Assembly (NCBI GenBank): GCA_016928975.1 | Contig: JAFGJR010000253.1 | Location: 1-5,356, forward strand | Reading direction: 5' to 3' | DNA from: Sedimentisphaerales bacterium | Lineage (GTDB): Bacteria > Planctomycetota > Phycisphaerae > Sedimentisphaerales > SG8-4 | DNA: 5,356 nucleotides | Shown: positions 1 through 5,356 of the stretch, piece after piece | Layout: every line of letters starts with the position of its first letter | Position numbering within the stretch: position 1 is the stretch's first letter | Program-made: the position numbers and the translations under genes | The notes under the pieces: generated by a model | Database searches by the model: none | What the model saw: the letters and a program-made list of their open reading frames with translations, nothing else | Told to the model about the DNA's origin: nothing

Positions 1-1110
1 CGGGCGCGAGAGTTGGCCCAGAAGCTGCTGATTGTCGACACACACCTGGACACGCCGTACGAGGTTCACAAGAAGTGGTATGACGTCTCCGTGCGTGCGG
101 AGAAGGGACATTTCGACTACGTCCGCGCCAGGCAAGGCGGCCTCGATGTGGCGTTCATGGTGGCCTACATCGCGCCGGACTACGAAGAGAAAGGCGGCGC
201 CCGCGCGCTGGCCGAGCAGATCATCGGCGAGACCAAGAGCTGGGCCCAGAAATGGCCGGACAAGTTCGTCCTGGCAGGCTCGCCGCAAGAGGTCCGGGCC
301 CAGTTCGGCAAGAACCGGGTCTCGCTCGTCCTGGCCATCGAGAATGGCTCGGCCCTTGAAGACGACCTGCACAATGTGAAGTCCTTCTACGATCGCGGCG
401 TGCGGTACATGACGCTGTGCCACTCGAAGAACAATCACCTCTGCGATTCCTCCTTCGACCGGGGCCCGAAATGGCACGGCCTGAGCCCCTTCGGCAAGCA
501 GGTCGTCGCCGAGATGAACCGCCTGGGCATGATGATCGACATCTCGCACGTCTCCGACGACACGTTCTACCAGGTCATCGAGCTGTCCAAGGCGCCGGTC
601 GTGGCGACCCATTCAAGCTGTCGCCACTTCACGCCCGGTTGGCATCGCAATATGAGCGACGAGATGATCTGCGACCTGGCCTCCAAAGGCGGCGTCATCC
701 AGATCAACTTCGGCTCCATCTTCATCAACCCCGCCACCAACCGCGAGTTCGTCAAGCTCCGCGAGGAGATCCGCCAATACGTCGAAGCCCACAATCTGCA
801 AGGCGAGGAGAAGACCGACTATACGAGGCAGCGATTCGAGCAGGCCCAATTCAGCAAGGCGCACGTCTCGCAGGTCGCCGACCACATCGACCACGTCGTC
901 AAGCTGGCCGGCATCGACCACGTCGGCCTCGGCTCCGACTTCGACGGCGTCGAGCAGCTCCCCGAAGGCCTCCAAGACGTCTCCGGCTATCCCAACCTGA
1001 TCTACGAGTTATTGAAGCGAGGATACACCGAGGAGGCTCTGAAGAAGATTTGCAGCGAGAACTTCCTCTGCGTCTGGACCCAAATCCTCCAAGCCGCCGA
1101 CCGCAAGTAA
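1..1110 (+). CDS. Membrane dipeptidase (renal dipeptidase family, peptidase M19), 5'-truncated by the window edge
   Basis: This is a zinc-dependent dipeptidase of the amidohydrolase fold, a family that hydrolyses dipeptides and often has broad or D-residue tolerance. Numbering from the TTG at 13, the expected M19 metal and active-site signatures are all present. They are the HxD pair H11/D13 in DTHLDTP, the candidate bridging Glu E110 in AIENG, H179 in ISHVSD, H200 in ATHSS, and the GSDFDG motif at 308-313. RYMTLCHSKN at 131-140 is also family-typical. The frame stays open through the TTG to base 1, giving RARE before it. The residues around it look like the helix that normally precedes the DTHxD strand, so the TTG is probably internal and the true start, possibly with a signal peptide, lies upstream. 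The stop is TAA at 1108-1110. About 365 residues are visible, close to a full M19 domain. The natural substrate cannot be told from sequence. No clear terminator hairpin follows. Confidence 0.93.
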   Translation, partial: RARELAQKLLIVDTHLDTPYEVHKKWYDVSVRAEKGHFDYVRARQGGLDVAFMVAYIAPDYEEKGGARALAEQIIGETKSWAQKWPDKFVLAGSPQEVRAQFGKNRVSLVLAIENGSALEDDLHNVKSFYDRGVRYMTLCHSKNNHLCDSSFDRGPKWHGLSPFGKQVVAEMNRLGMMIDISHVSDDTFYQVIELSKAPVVATHSSCRHFTPGWHRNMSDEMICDLASKGGVIQINFGSIFINPATNREFVKLREEIRQYVEAHNLQGEEKTDYTRQRFEQAQFSKAHVSQVADHIDHVVKLAGIDHVGLGSDFDGVEQLPEGLQDVSGYPNLIYELLKRGYTEEALKKICSENFLCVWTQILQAADRK

Positions 1111-1129
1111 CACCTGCGAAGCAAGGCCT

Positions 1130-1149
1130 GAAAGCCAGCGCTGGGATTC
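1130..1149 (+). repeat. Left copy of direct repeat, candidate att site (displaced tRNA-Thr 3' end)
   Basis: The 20 bases match 3106-3125 at 18 of 20 positions; the shared form is GAAAGCCARCGSTGGGATTC. The right copy is the 3' end of the tRNA-Thr gene, from the T loop through the acceptor stem, plus 3 flanking bases. The two differences are A to G at 1138 and G to C at 1141, relative to the tRNA copy. They sit symmetrically and turn CCAACGGTGG into the perfect palindrome CCAGCGCTGG (1135-1144). Similarity stops abruptly on both sides. A displaced, non-functional tRNA end would be free to drift like this. The copy is 19 bases after the dipeptidase stop codon. Confidence 0.7.
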
Positions 1150-1159
1150 ACGCCAACTG

Positions 1160-1188
1160 TTGACTGTGCGCTGTCGACGTGGTAGCAT
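1160..1188 (+). promoter_or_regulatory. Sigma70-like promoter of the pentapeptide operon
   Basis: TTGACT at 1160-1165 (5/6 to the -35 consensus) is followed after 17 bases by TAGCAT at 1183-1188 (4/6 to the -10 consensus). The predicted transcription start is near 1195, giving a leader of about 33 bases before the ATG at 1228. The promoter lies just inside the left direct repeat, so the insert would carry its own promoter and not depend on the dipeptidase gene. Confidence 0.55.
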
Positions 1189-1213
1189 ACTGCCAGCATG
1201 AAGGATCATTCAA

Positions 1214-1222
1214 AGGAAGGGG
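1214..1222 (+). promoter_or_regulatory. Ribosome binding site that fixes the start at 1228
   Basis: AGGAAGGGG ends 5 bases before the ATG at 1228. An in-frame ATG at 1198 has no such purine-rich stretch at the right distance and would sit only about 3 bases after the predicted transcription start. The 1228 start is therefore preferred. Confidence 0.7.
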
Positions 1223-1227
1223 ACAAC

Positions 1228-2616
1228 ATGGCGAACCCGGAACATCTGGCGATACTCCAGAAGGGTGTGCAGGCGTGGAACAGGTGGCGGAGCGCTCACC
1301 AAGGTATTTCGCCGGACCTCAGCAATGCGGACTTGGGCGGGTCGAATCTCCTTGGAGCAAAGCGGAGCGGCAATGGGACATTTCAGAGAATACGATTTGT
1401 TCGCATCAACCTTAGCCAGGCGAACCTCAGCGGGGCGAACCTCAGGCGGGCAAACCTCATGAAGGCAGCCCTTGACCGGGCACATTTGGAAGGGGCAAAC
1501 CTTGACGGCGCGGCGATCAACGAAGCCAACCTCACCCAAGCAAACCTCAATAGGACAACGCTCATCGGGGCCGATCTTAACCGGGTGACGCTCATCGCGG
1601 CGGACCTCAAGGGGGCGACCCTTAGTGGGGCGAAGCTCACACACGCCTACCTTATGGGGGTGGCCTTAAGCCACGCGAACCTCAGCAACGCGTTCCTCCG
1701 TGGCGCGAACCTCGACGCGGCGGACCTCGTCGGGGCAAACCTATGCGGCGCGGACCTCGTCGAGACGAATCTCAACAACGGGGATCTGAGCGGGGCGGAC
1801 CTCCAAGATGCTGATGTTCGATTCAGCCAGCTCTGCCGGTGCAATCTCACGAGGGCCAGACTGACCGGAGCAAAGCTATATGCCACCGCAAGGGACGACT
1901 GGATTGTTGAGGGTGCAGAGTGCAGATATGTCTTCTGGGACGAGTGCGGCACAATTCGCTCCCCGAGAGACCGCGATCTCACCCCCGGCGAGTTTGAACA
2001 ACTCTACCGGGCCCTGCCGACCATCGAGTATGTCTTCCACAGTGGTTTGTCCCCTATCGACTTGGTGGCGATGAATCGGGTTGTTGAGGTGATCCAAGAG
2101 AAATACCCTACTTTTGGCCTCAATGTGGATTCGATTAGCCTACGTGGCTTGACGCCGTCAGTGAGATTCACGGTCCTCTTGGACGAATACAGGAAGGCAG
2201 CCCTGGCCGCGATCAAGAAGGAATACGAGACCAGAGTCAAACGGTTGAGAGCAGAAAGGGACAAGTACTGGGACGCCATCACGCGAGCGATGGAAGCTCC
2301 CAAGAGGATTAAGCTCATCGCCGCCGCACCCGGCAGTATCGTGGGAAATGACGGTGCGACGATCAACATCACACAGCATGTTCATCATGCTGTCGAGCTA
2401 CAAAGAGTCGTCTCCAAGCAGCCGCAGAACAGCGAGACCTTCGGCAAAGTGGCGAAGCATAAGGTGATGGACGTTATCGGCGGCGCAATCCAGGATTTTG
2501 CCAAAGGGAAGGTCAGGGAGGCTGCTGCGGTGATCGTGGATATATGCAAAGACCTGGGGCCGGTGATCGTCAACACAGCGGCGTATGCGTTCTTCAAGAC
2601 CTACCTGGGGCAGTGA
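1228..2616 (+). CDS. Pentapeptide-repeat protein with N-terminal WNxWR motif and coiled-coil/unknown C-terminal region
   Basis: The protein has 462 residues. An N-terminal helix carries the motif QAWNRWR (15-21). Three pentapeptides follow at about 30-45, then an unbroken run of 34 at 51-220 of the A(N/D)LxX type, predicting a right-handed quadrilateral beta-helix of about 8 coils. The second part starts with a C-rich linker (230-250). A mixed alpha/beta segment (251-315) begins LTPGEFEQLY, and a charged helix at 318-352 is a likely coiled coil. A small beta-like patch, SIVGNDGATINITQHV, covers 370-385. The last 60 residues are amphipathic, Ala/Val-rich helices. I recall the same order (WNxWR, pentapeptides, FExLY-type segment, coiled coil, Gly/Asn-rich beta patch) in pentapeptide proteins of cyanobacteria and other bacteria, function unknown. 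There is no signal peptide, so it is probably cytoplasmic. It differs from Qnr/MfpA gyrase-protecting proteins, which are about half this length and lack this C-terminus. It is the first gene of an operon; the next starts 30 bases after its TGA. Confidence 0.9.
   Translation: MANPEHLAILQKGVQAWNRWRSAHQGISPDLSNADLGGSNLLGAKRSGNGTFQRIRFVRINLSQANLSGANLRRANLMKAALDRAHLEGANLDGAAINEANLTQANLNRTTLIGADLNRVTLIAADLKGATLSGAKLTHAYLMGVALSHANLSNAFLRGANLDAADLVGANLCGADLVETNLNNGDLSGADLQDADVRFSQLCRCNLTRARLTGAKLYATARDDWIVEGAECRYVFWDECGTIRSPRDRDLTPGEFEQLYRALPTIEYVFHSGLSPIDLVAMNRVVEVIQEKYPTFGLNVDSISLRGLTPSVRFTVLLDEYRKAALAAIKKEYETRVKRLRAERDKYWDAITRAMEAPKRIKLIAAAPGSIVGNDGATINITQHVHHAVELQRVVSKQPQNSETFGKVAKHKVMDVIGGAIQDFAKGKVREAAAVIVDICKDLGPVIVNTAAYAFFKTYLGQ
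1378..1887 (+). repeat. 15-bp-periodic array encoding 34 consecutive pentapeptides
   Basis: Coding positions for residues 51-220 repeat every 15 bases, with a loose unit resembling AACCTCAGCGGGGCG. Leu (or Phe, Ile, Val) recurs at every fifth residue without a break from F52 to L217. Units have diverged in sequence, so this is an old array, not a recent slippage expansion. The three earlier pentapeptides (DL at 30-31, DL at 35-36, NL at 40-41) are out of register by one residue relative to this run; the shift occurs in the Gly-rich stretch at residues 46-50. The periodicity also keeps spurious antisense frames open here. Confidence 0.9.
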
Positions 2617-2646
2617 TACAGGTTCTGGTGGCAGGAGATCGACGAA

Positions 2647-3033
2647 ATGACACACGAGGAGATCGATAACTATGGGAAGCGGCTCGTGGCGGCTCAGGCA
2701 ATAGCAGAGTCAGGTGATAGGAACAAGGAACTCATTGAGATCAGAAAAGAAGTCGGCGCTGCGTTCTGTGGCCGCGATGTTGGATCACCCAGCGTACGGG
2801 ATGCCGAGAACATCGCCGCCATCCATCAAGCCCTGCAAACATGGTCCATGATCGACGCCTGCCGGACGGCAGCGAAGAATCACGAGATTACCTTGGCAGC
2901 GATGAAAGAAGCCGCTAAATCACAGTGCATATCGAAATACTCCATGATAGCGGCGTGGATCGCGGCTATCGCCGCATGGGCGGCTGTGATTCTCCCTCTT
3001 GTTGCTCGCCTCGTATGGGCGGGGGTTCATTGA
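2647..3033 (+). CDS. Small hypothetical protein with C-terminal membrane segment
   Basis: I do not recognise the family. The 128-residue protein has a charged, largely helical N-terminal part (1-97) and a strongly hydrophobic C-terminal stretch at about 99-126 (for example MIAAWIAAIAAWAAVILPLV). It is therefore likely a tail-anchored or single-pass membrane protein with most of its mass in the cytoplasm. A second short membrane pass is possible but there is hardly room for one. The soluble part holds three cysteines (C41, C72, C94) but no metal-binding pattern I can name. The ATG at 2647 is supported by AGGAG at 2633-2637, 9 bases upstream. It follows the pentapeptide gene after 30 bases on the same strand, so the two are probably co-transcribed and may work together. 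Codons such as ATA and AGG and low GC set it apart from the flanking chromosome. Confidence 0.8.
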   Translation: MTHEEIDNYGKRLVAAQAIAESGDRNKELIEIRKEVGAAFCGRDVGSPSVRDAENIAAIHQALQTWSMIDACRTAAKNHEITLAAMKEAAKSQCISKYSMIAAWIAAIAAWAAVILPLVARLVWAGVH

Positions 3034-3105
3034 TGCCTGGCCTGCGATTCGCCGTAGTTCTTCAAGGTTCGCCAAGCCACGGAATTCTCACATCCCGGGG
3101 CAGAG

Positions 3106-3125
3106 GAAAGCCAACGGTGGGATTC
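3106..3125 (+). repeat. Right copy of direct repeat, within the tRNA-Thr 3' end (candidate att site)
   Basis: This copy matches 1130-1149 at 18 of 20 bases. Seventeen of its bases (3109-3125) are the discriminator base, the 3' acceptor strand, the 3' T-stem strand and the start of the T loop of tRNA-Thr. The other three lie just past the tRNA end. tRNA T-arm to 3'-end segments are the classic targets of tyrosine recombinases. Acceptor and T-stem pairing is intact in this copy, so this is the side on which a functional tRNA would have been restored. Confidence 0.7.
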
Positions 3126-3180
3126 GAACCCACAACCCCTGGTTTACAAAACCAGAGCTCTACCATTGAGCTACGTTGGC
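3109..3180 (-). tRNA. tRNA-Thr (anticodon TGT)
   Basis: The complementary strand folds into a complete 72-base cloverleaf. The 7-bp acceptor pairs GCCAACG with CGTTGGC and has discriminator T. The D stem is GCTC/GAGC with loop AATGGTA, and the anticodon stem is CTGGT/ACCAG with loop TTTGTAA. The variable loop is GGGTT, and the T arm is GTGGG-TTCGAAT-CCCAC. The anticodon TGT lies at 3146-3148 and reads ACA, and probably other ACN threonine codons by wobble. The 3' CCA is not encoded. All stems are fully paired, so the gene looks functional. It converges with the pentapeptide operon, whose last stop is 75 bases from the tRNA 3' end. Confidence 0.96.
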
Positions 3181-3221
3181 GTCATGCACGCGAAGGGCAA
3201 TATCGGCCCCGGGCTGCTACG

Positions 3222-3250
3222 ACTATAGTCGAGGCGGCGGTTTTGTTCAA
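3222..3250 (-). promoter_or_regulatory. Sigma70-like promoter of tRNA-Thr
   Basis: On the minus strand TTGAAC (3250-3245) is followed by a 17-base spacer and TATAGT (3227-3222). Each hexamer is a 5/6 match to consensus, and transcription would start near 3215, about 35 bases before the tRNA. The -10 lies inside the 10-bp palindrome GACTATAGTC (3221-3230). No second promoter is needed for the tRNA. Confidence 0.65.
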
Positions 3251-3286
3251 GGTCAAATGAGGTGGCGGGCAGGGAGCAGGGAGGAC

Positions 3287-4408
3287 TCAGGGTTGACCGC
3301 TGGTCATTGCGTCGGCGAGGCGGGTGAAGAAGGCATTCCACATCACGTCTTGCTCGGCGATCGTGCCGATGGGCGAGGTTCCCATGCGAACGACCACCAT
3401 GCTCCACTCGGGGATGACGAAGCAGAAGTTGCATCCGTGGCCGTGGGCGGTATAGGTCCTCGGCGGCGCTGTCGGCCAGGGTCGCTTGCCGGTGGGCATC
3501 ACGTCGTTCGTCCACCAGTAGAGGCCATAGCGCTTGTGGAGGAAGCTGCTGGCGCCGGCGCCGGGCACCTGGTTGCAGGTCGCTTGCTCGACAAAAGGGG
3601 TGGGGAGAAGTTGTCGGTCGTTCCAGCGGCCGCGATGGAGGTACAGAAGGCCATACCGGGCCATCTGCCGGGCGGTCATCTGGATTCCTTGAGCTTTCGA
3701 TGGGGTGCCAGCGGCGTTGTTCAATTCGATTCCATCCACCTGTCCGCTGACGCCCCAATCCCACTTCGTCAGGCCGATGGGATCGGCGATGCGACGCTTG
3801 AACAATGCCTTGAGCGGCTCGCCGGCCAAGTGAGTCAGAATCGCGCCCAGGACGAAGACTTGATGGTCGTGGTACTGCACCCGCGTGCCTGGCTCGAACA
3901 GCGGCTCGGCCGGCTCCAGATACCACATGGGGTCGCCCCAGGGCTGCTGCGCTGTGATGTCCACAAGCTGCCCTTTGTACCCGGACGACATGGAGGCCAT
4001 GTGGCGAAGCGCGATCGTGGAGTAGACAGGGTGCCGGTCGTCCAGGCTGGGCAGATAGGTCACCGCGAGGTCGTCCAAGCCACACTTGCCATCTGCAATC
4101 AGCAGGCCCAGGACAGAGCTCGCGAACGTCTTCGTGCAGGACCACACGTTGTGGTACGCGTCGATGTCGGGCCCTTGCCAGATCAGGAAACCGCGGCGGA
4201 CAATCACAAGCTCCCTTGCGCCGTCCGGCCCAAAATGACTGTCCATGTAGGCGACGGCGGCTTTGAGCTTATCGACGTCCACGCCCTGTGATTCCGGCGA
4301 CGCCTCGCGCCATTGCTCACCGGGGAAGACCGCCGCCGGCTGTGAGCCGCCCGTCTCCGCAATCACGGTCGCCAGAACACATAGCAGCAGGTTCATCGGT
4401 GCAATCAT
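3287..4408 (-). CDS. Exported serine hydrolase, class C beta-lactamase/PBP4*-esterase family
   Basis: The 373-residue protein belongs to the beta-lactamase-related family that includes class C beta-lactamases, DD-peptidases, EstB-type esterases and 6-aminohexanoate-dimer hydrolase. The nucleophile motif SxxK is S90-C-T-K93 in VWSCTKTF. The second motif is Y179-H-D181 in QYHDHQVF, in place of the usual YxN. GIQMTARQMARYG (241-253) and RYGLYWWT (293-300) are family landmarks, and AHGHGCNF (321-328) occupies the position of the third (H/K-x-G-like) motif. A hydrophobic N-terminus (about 5-17) suggests export to the periplasm; no clear lipobox is seen. The ATG at 4408 is supported by AGGTG (4420-4416) 7 bases upstream; an ATG four codons on (4396) has nothing comparable. 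It is monocistronic or possibly weakly coupled to the gene 115 bases upstream. The substrate (ester, peptide or amide) cannot be deduced, and a resistance role should not be assumed. Confidence 0.9.
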   Translation of the reverse strand: MIAPMNLLLCVLATVIAETGGSQPAAVFPGEQWREASPESQGVDVDKLKAAVAYMDSHFGPDGARELVIVRRGFLIWQGPDIDAYHNVWSCTKTFASSVLGLLIADGKCGLDDLAVTYLPSLDDRHPVYSTIALRHMASMSSGYKGQLVDITAQQPWGDPMWYLEPAEPLFEPGTRVQYHDHQVFVLGAILTHLAGEPLKALFKRRIADPIGLTKWDWGVSGQVDGIELNNAAGTPSKAQGIQMTARQMARYGLLYLHRGRWNDRQLLPTPFVEQATCNQVPGAGASSFLHKRYGLYWWTNDVMPTGKRPWPTAPPRTYTAHGHGCNFCFVIPEWSMVVVRMGTSPIGTIAEQDVMWNAFFTRLADAMTSGQP

Positions 4409-4523
4409 AAGAGAACACCTGCGCAGCGTGCGCCCTGCATGGCCGATACGCTCCAGGCGGCGCCTGTGGATTGCGGATCGAAAGCCTGCTCAATCTGCAC
4501 AATCCACTATCTTCCATTCCAGT

Positions 4524-5356
4524 CTACTGAACCGGATCTCCGGCGACCTGGACGTCGTCGATGCTCCAGCCGGGATAGACAACGGAGTCGTCGGTCGGGC
4601 CGAGACTCCAGCGGAAGTAGAGCGTCGATTGACCGTCGCCGACGGCGGGCGGAACCGCGTATTCCACAAACTGCCAGGCATCGTCGGAGATGTGCGACCA
4701 GCCGGAGGCCCACAAGTCTATCCAGTTGGCCCCATCGTTGGACACTTGCACGGCCGCCTGGTCGTACGGCGATTCGACTCCGAGCCAGCGCCAGAAGCTC
4801 AGCCGGACGTTCTTGTATCCGGTGCAGTCGATCGGGCCGGTGGTCGCACAGCGAGGCTCCATCAGGTTGTTGGCGTAGTCGCCGTCGAGGGCGTAGCCGA
4901 TCACATTGCTGCCCGTGCGAGGAGCAGTGGGGTCGCCGTTCCACGAGCCCTTGCCCTTCGTCTCGCCCCAGGCCCACCCGTCGTCGAGGGTCCAGTTCGG
5001 ATCGACGTCCATACTCGCGTGATAGATCGCATCGGGCACGACGGCCACGAGAATGCTGCGGCTGCTCTGCCGGACGCCGTCCGTCACCAGGAACGACAGC
5101 GAGTAGTCGCCAAACACCTGGTCCGCCGTCGGTTTCCAGAACAGGGTGAGAGTCTGCGGGTCGTACCAGGCGCCCTCGGGCAGGTTCCCAACCACCCATT
5201 TCAGTGGCAGGTTCGCCGGGTTTGAGGCGGCGAGCTGCACCTGGATCCGCTCGCCGGCCCGGGTCTGGGCCGGAGCCGAGATGGCATCCAGCCGGGGCAA
5301 CGCCGCGGTCCATCCGGAATTCTGCGGATCGTGCCTGACCATGCCCCAATCGACCA
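4524..5356 (-). CDS. C-terminal part of a large secreted protein with putative Ig-like and MAM-like domains (5'-truncated by the window)
   Basis: The frame is open from the window edge, and the ATG at 5342 is internal: the sequence reads VDWGMVRHDPQNSGW across it. The WxMxRHDPQxSG pattern resembles the opening of beta-propeller/FG-GAP-like extracellular proteins. Numbering from that Met, residues about 15-103 look like a putative Ig (He_PIG-type) domain, with NLPEGAWYDPQTLTLFWKP and the closing FLVTDG. Residues about 109-268 form a beta-sandwich resembling the MAM/immune-inhibitor-A-type jellyroll: GWAWGE, a Trp-rich LSFWRWLGVE, VQVSNDGANW and the closing PGWSIDDVQVAGD. Such modules bind carbohydrates or act as accessory domains of secreted hydrolases. 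The protein ends at TAG (4524-4526) straight after this domain, with no PEP-CTERM, LPXTG or type IX sorting tail. The catalytic part, if any, lies beyond the window. Confidence 0.85.
   Translation of the reverse strand, partial: VDWGMVRHDPQNSGWTAALPRLDAISAPAQTRAGERIQVQLAASNPANLPLKWVVGNLPEGAWYDPQTLTLFWKPTADQVFGDYSLSFLVTDGVRQSSRSILVAVVPDAIYHASMDVDPNWTLDDGWAWGETKGKGSWNGDPTAPRTGSNVIGYALDGDYANNLMEPRCATTGPIDCTGYKNVRLSFWRWLGVESPYDQAAVQVSNDGANWIDLWASGWSHISDDAWQFVEYAVPPAVGDGQSTLYFRWSLGPTDDSVVYPGWSIDDVQVAGDPVQ

Larger units (their letters stand above)
1130..3125. mobile_element. Putative mini-island integrated at the tRNA-Thr 3' end (about 2 kb, no integrase)
   Basis: The segment runs between two imperfect 20-bp direct repeats whose right copy is part of tRNA-Thr, as expected for a tyrosine-recombinase element that integrates into a tRNA 3' end and regenerates the tRNA on one side. 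It contains exactly one promoter and two co-directional genes. Spot counts give about 45-48% GC at 2101-2160, 2701-2760 and 2881-2940, against 60-70% at 601-660, 901-960 and 3481-3540. The pentapeptide array is intermediate, about 57% at 1501-1560. The second gene uses codons such as ATA and AGG that look foreign to the flanks. No recombinase gene is present, so the segment is either a remnant, a cargo mobilised in trans, or an ancient insertion. The island call is an inference; the repeat and its boundaries are read directly. Confidence 0.6.

Noticed and set aside
1158..1178. Near-repeat TGTTGAC / TGTCGAC around the operon -35 as a possible operator
   Set aside because: It is only 6 of 7 matching bases at a 14-bp spacing, off the helical repeat, and is expected by chance in GC-rich DNA.
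1198..1227. Upstream ATG extending the pentapeptide protein by 10 residues
   Set aside because: It has no ribosome binding site and falls almost at the predicted transcription start; the ATG at 1228 has AGGAAGGGG 5 bases upstream.
1210..1982. Long antisense ORFs across the pentapeptide array (1210-1644, 1383-1640, 1647-1982, minus strand)
   Set aside because: The 15-bp periodicity keeps antisense frames free of stops and gives repetitive low-complexity peptides; there are no ribosome binding sites or recognisable domains.
3034..3108. Search for a terminator between the operon and the tRNA
   Set aside because: No stable hairpin with a U tract is visible on either strand, so none is annotated.
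2925..3260. 111-aa plus-strand ORF whose second half reads VGFEPTTPGLQNQSSTIEL
   Set aside because: It is the antisense reading of the tRNA-Thr gene, a well-known source of false proteins, and its first half overlaps the membrane-protein gene in another frame.
4454..4466. Small inverted repeat CAGGCGGCGCCTG between the hydrolase and the secreted protein genes as a terminator
   Set aside because: The stem is only 5 bp with a 3-base loop and no T tract on either strand; the 115-base gap otherwise shows no convincing promoter or terminator.
3171..5349. Long opposite-strand or alternative-frame ORFs (3171-4145 minus, 3176-4291 plus, 4263-5225 plus, 4507-5349 minus)
   Set aside because: They are GC-rich shadow frames with Arg/Pro/Gly-biased composition overlapping two clearly coding genes with recognisable domains.

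Overview
The window is 5.36 kb of GC-rich bacterial chromosome. Four ordinary chromosomal features surround a two-gene insert. A secreted protein with a putative Ig-like domain and a MAM-like beta-sandwich, a signal-peptide-bearing beta-lactamase-fold hydrolase, and sparse operon structure would suit a Planctomycetota/Phycisphaerae-type or similar environmental genome. No taxonomic marker confirms this, so it is a guess.

Layout from left to right: (1) 1-1110 (+) is the 3' part of an M19 membrane-dipeptidase family metallopeptidase, running in from outside the window. (2) 1130-3125 is a roughly 2 kb segment bracketed by a 20-bp imperfect direct repeat (18/20 identical). The right copy is the 3' end of a tRNA-Thr gene; the left copy lies 20 bp after the dipeptidase stop. 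Between them are a sigma70-like promoter, a 462-aa pentapeptide-repeat protein with a coiled-coil and uncharacterised C-terminal region, and a 128-aa protein ending in a hydrophobic membrane segment. (3) 3109-3180 (-) is tRNA-Thr(TGT) with its own promoter at 3222-3250. (4) 3287-4408 (-) is an exported serine hydrolase of the beta-lactamase/PBP4* family. (5) 4524-5356 (-) is the C-terminal part of a large secreted protein with a putative Ig-like domain and a carbohydrate-binding/MAM-like domain.

The main observation is the match between the pentapeptide/membrane-protein operon and a tRNA-anchored direct repeat. This is the signature of site-specific integration into a tRNA 3' end. The segment has lower GC than its flanks in spot counts and carries its own promoter, but it has no integrase. 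It may be a very small genomic island or the remnant of a larger one. A role in defence or conflict for the two genes is plausible from context but unproven. The flanking genes are ordinary housekeeping or secreted-enzyme genes with no visible link to the insert.
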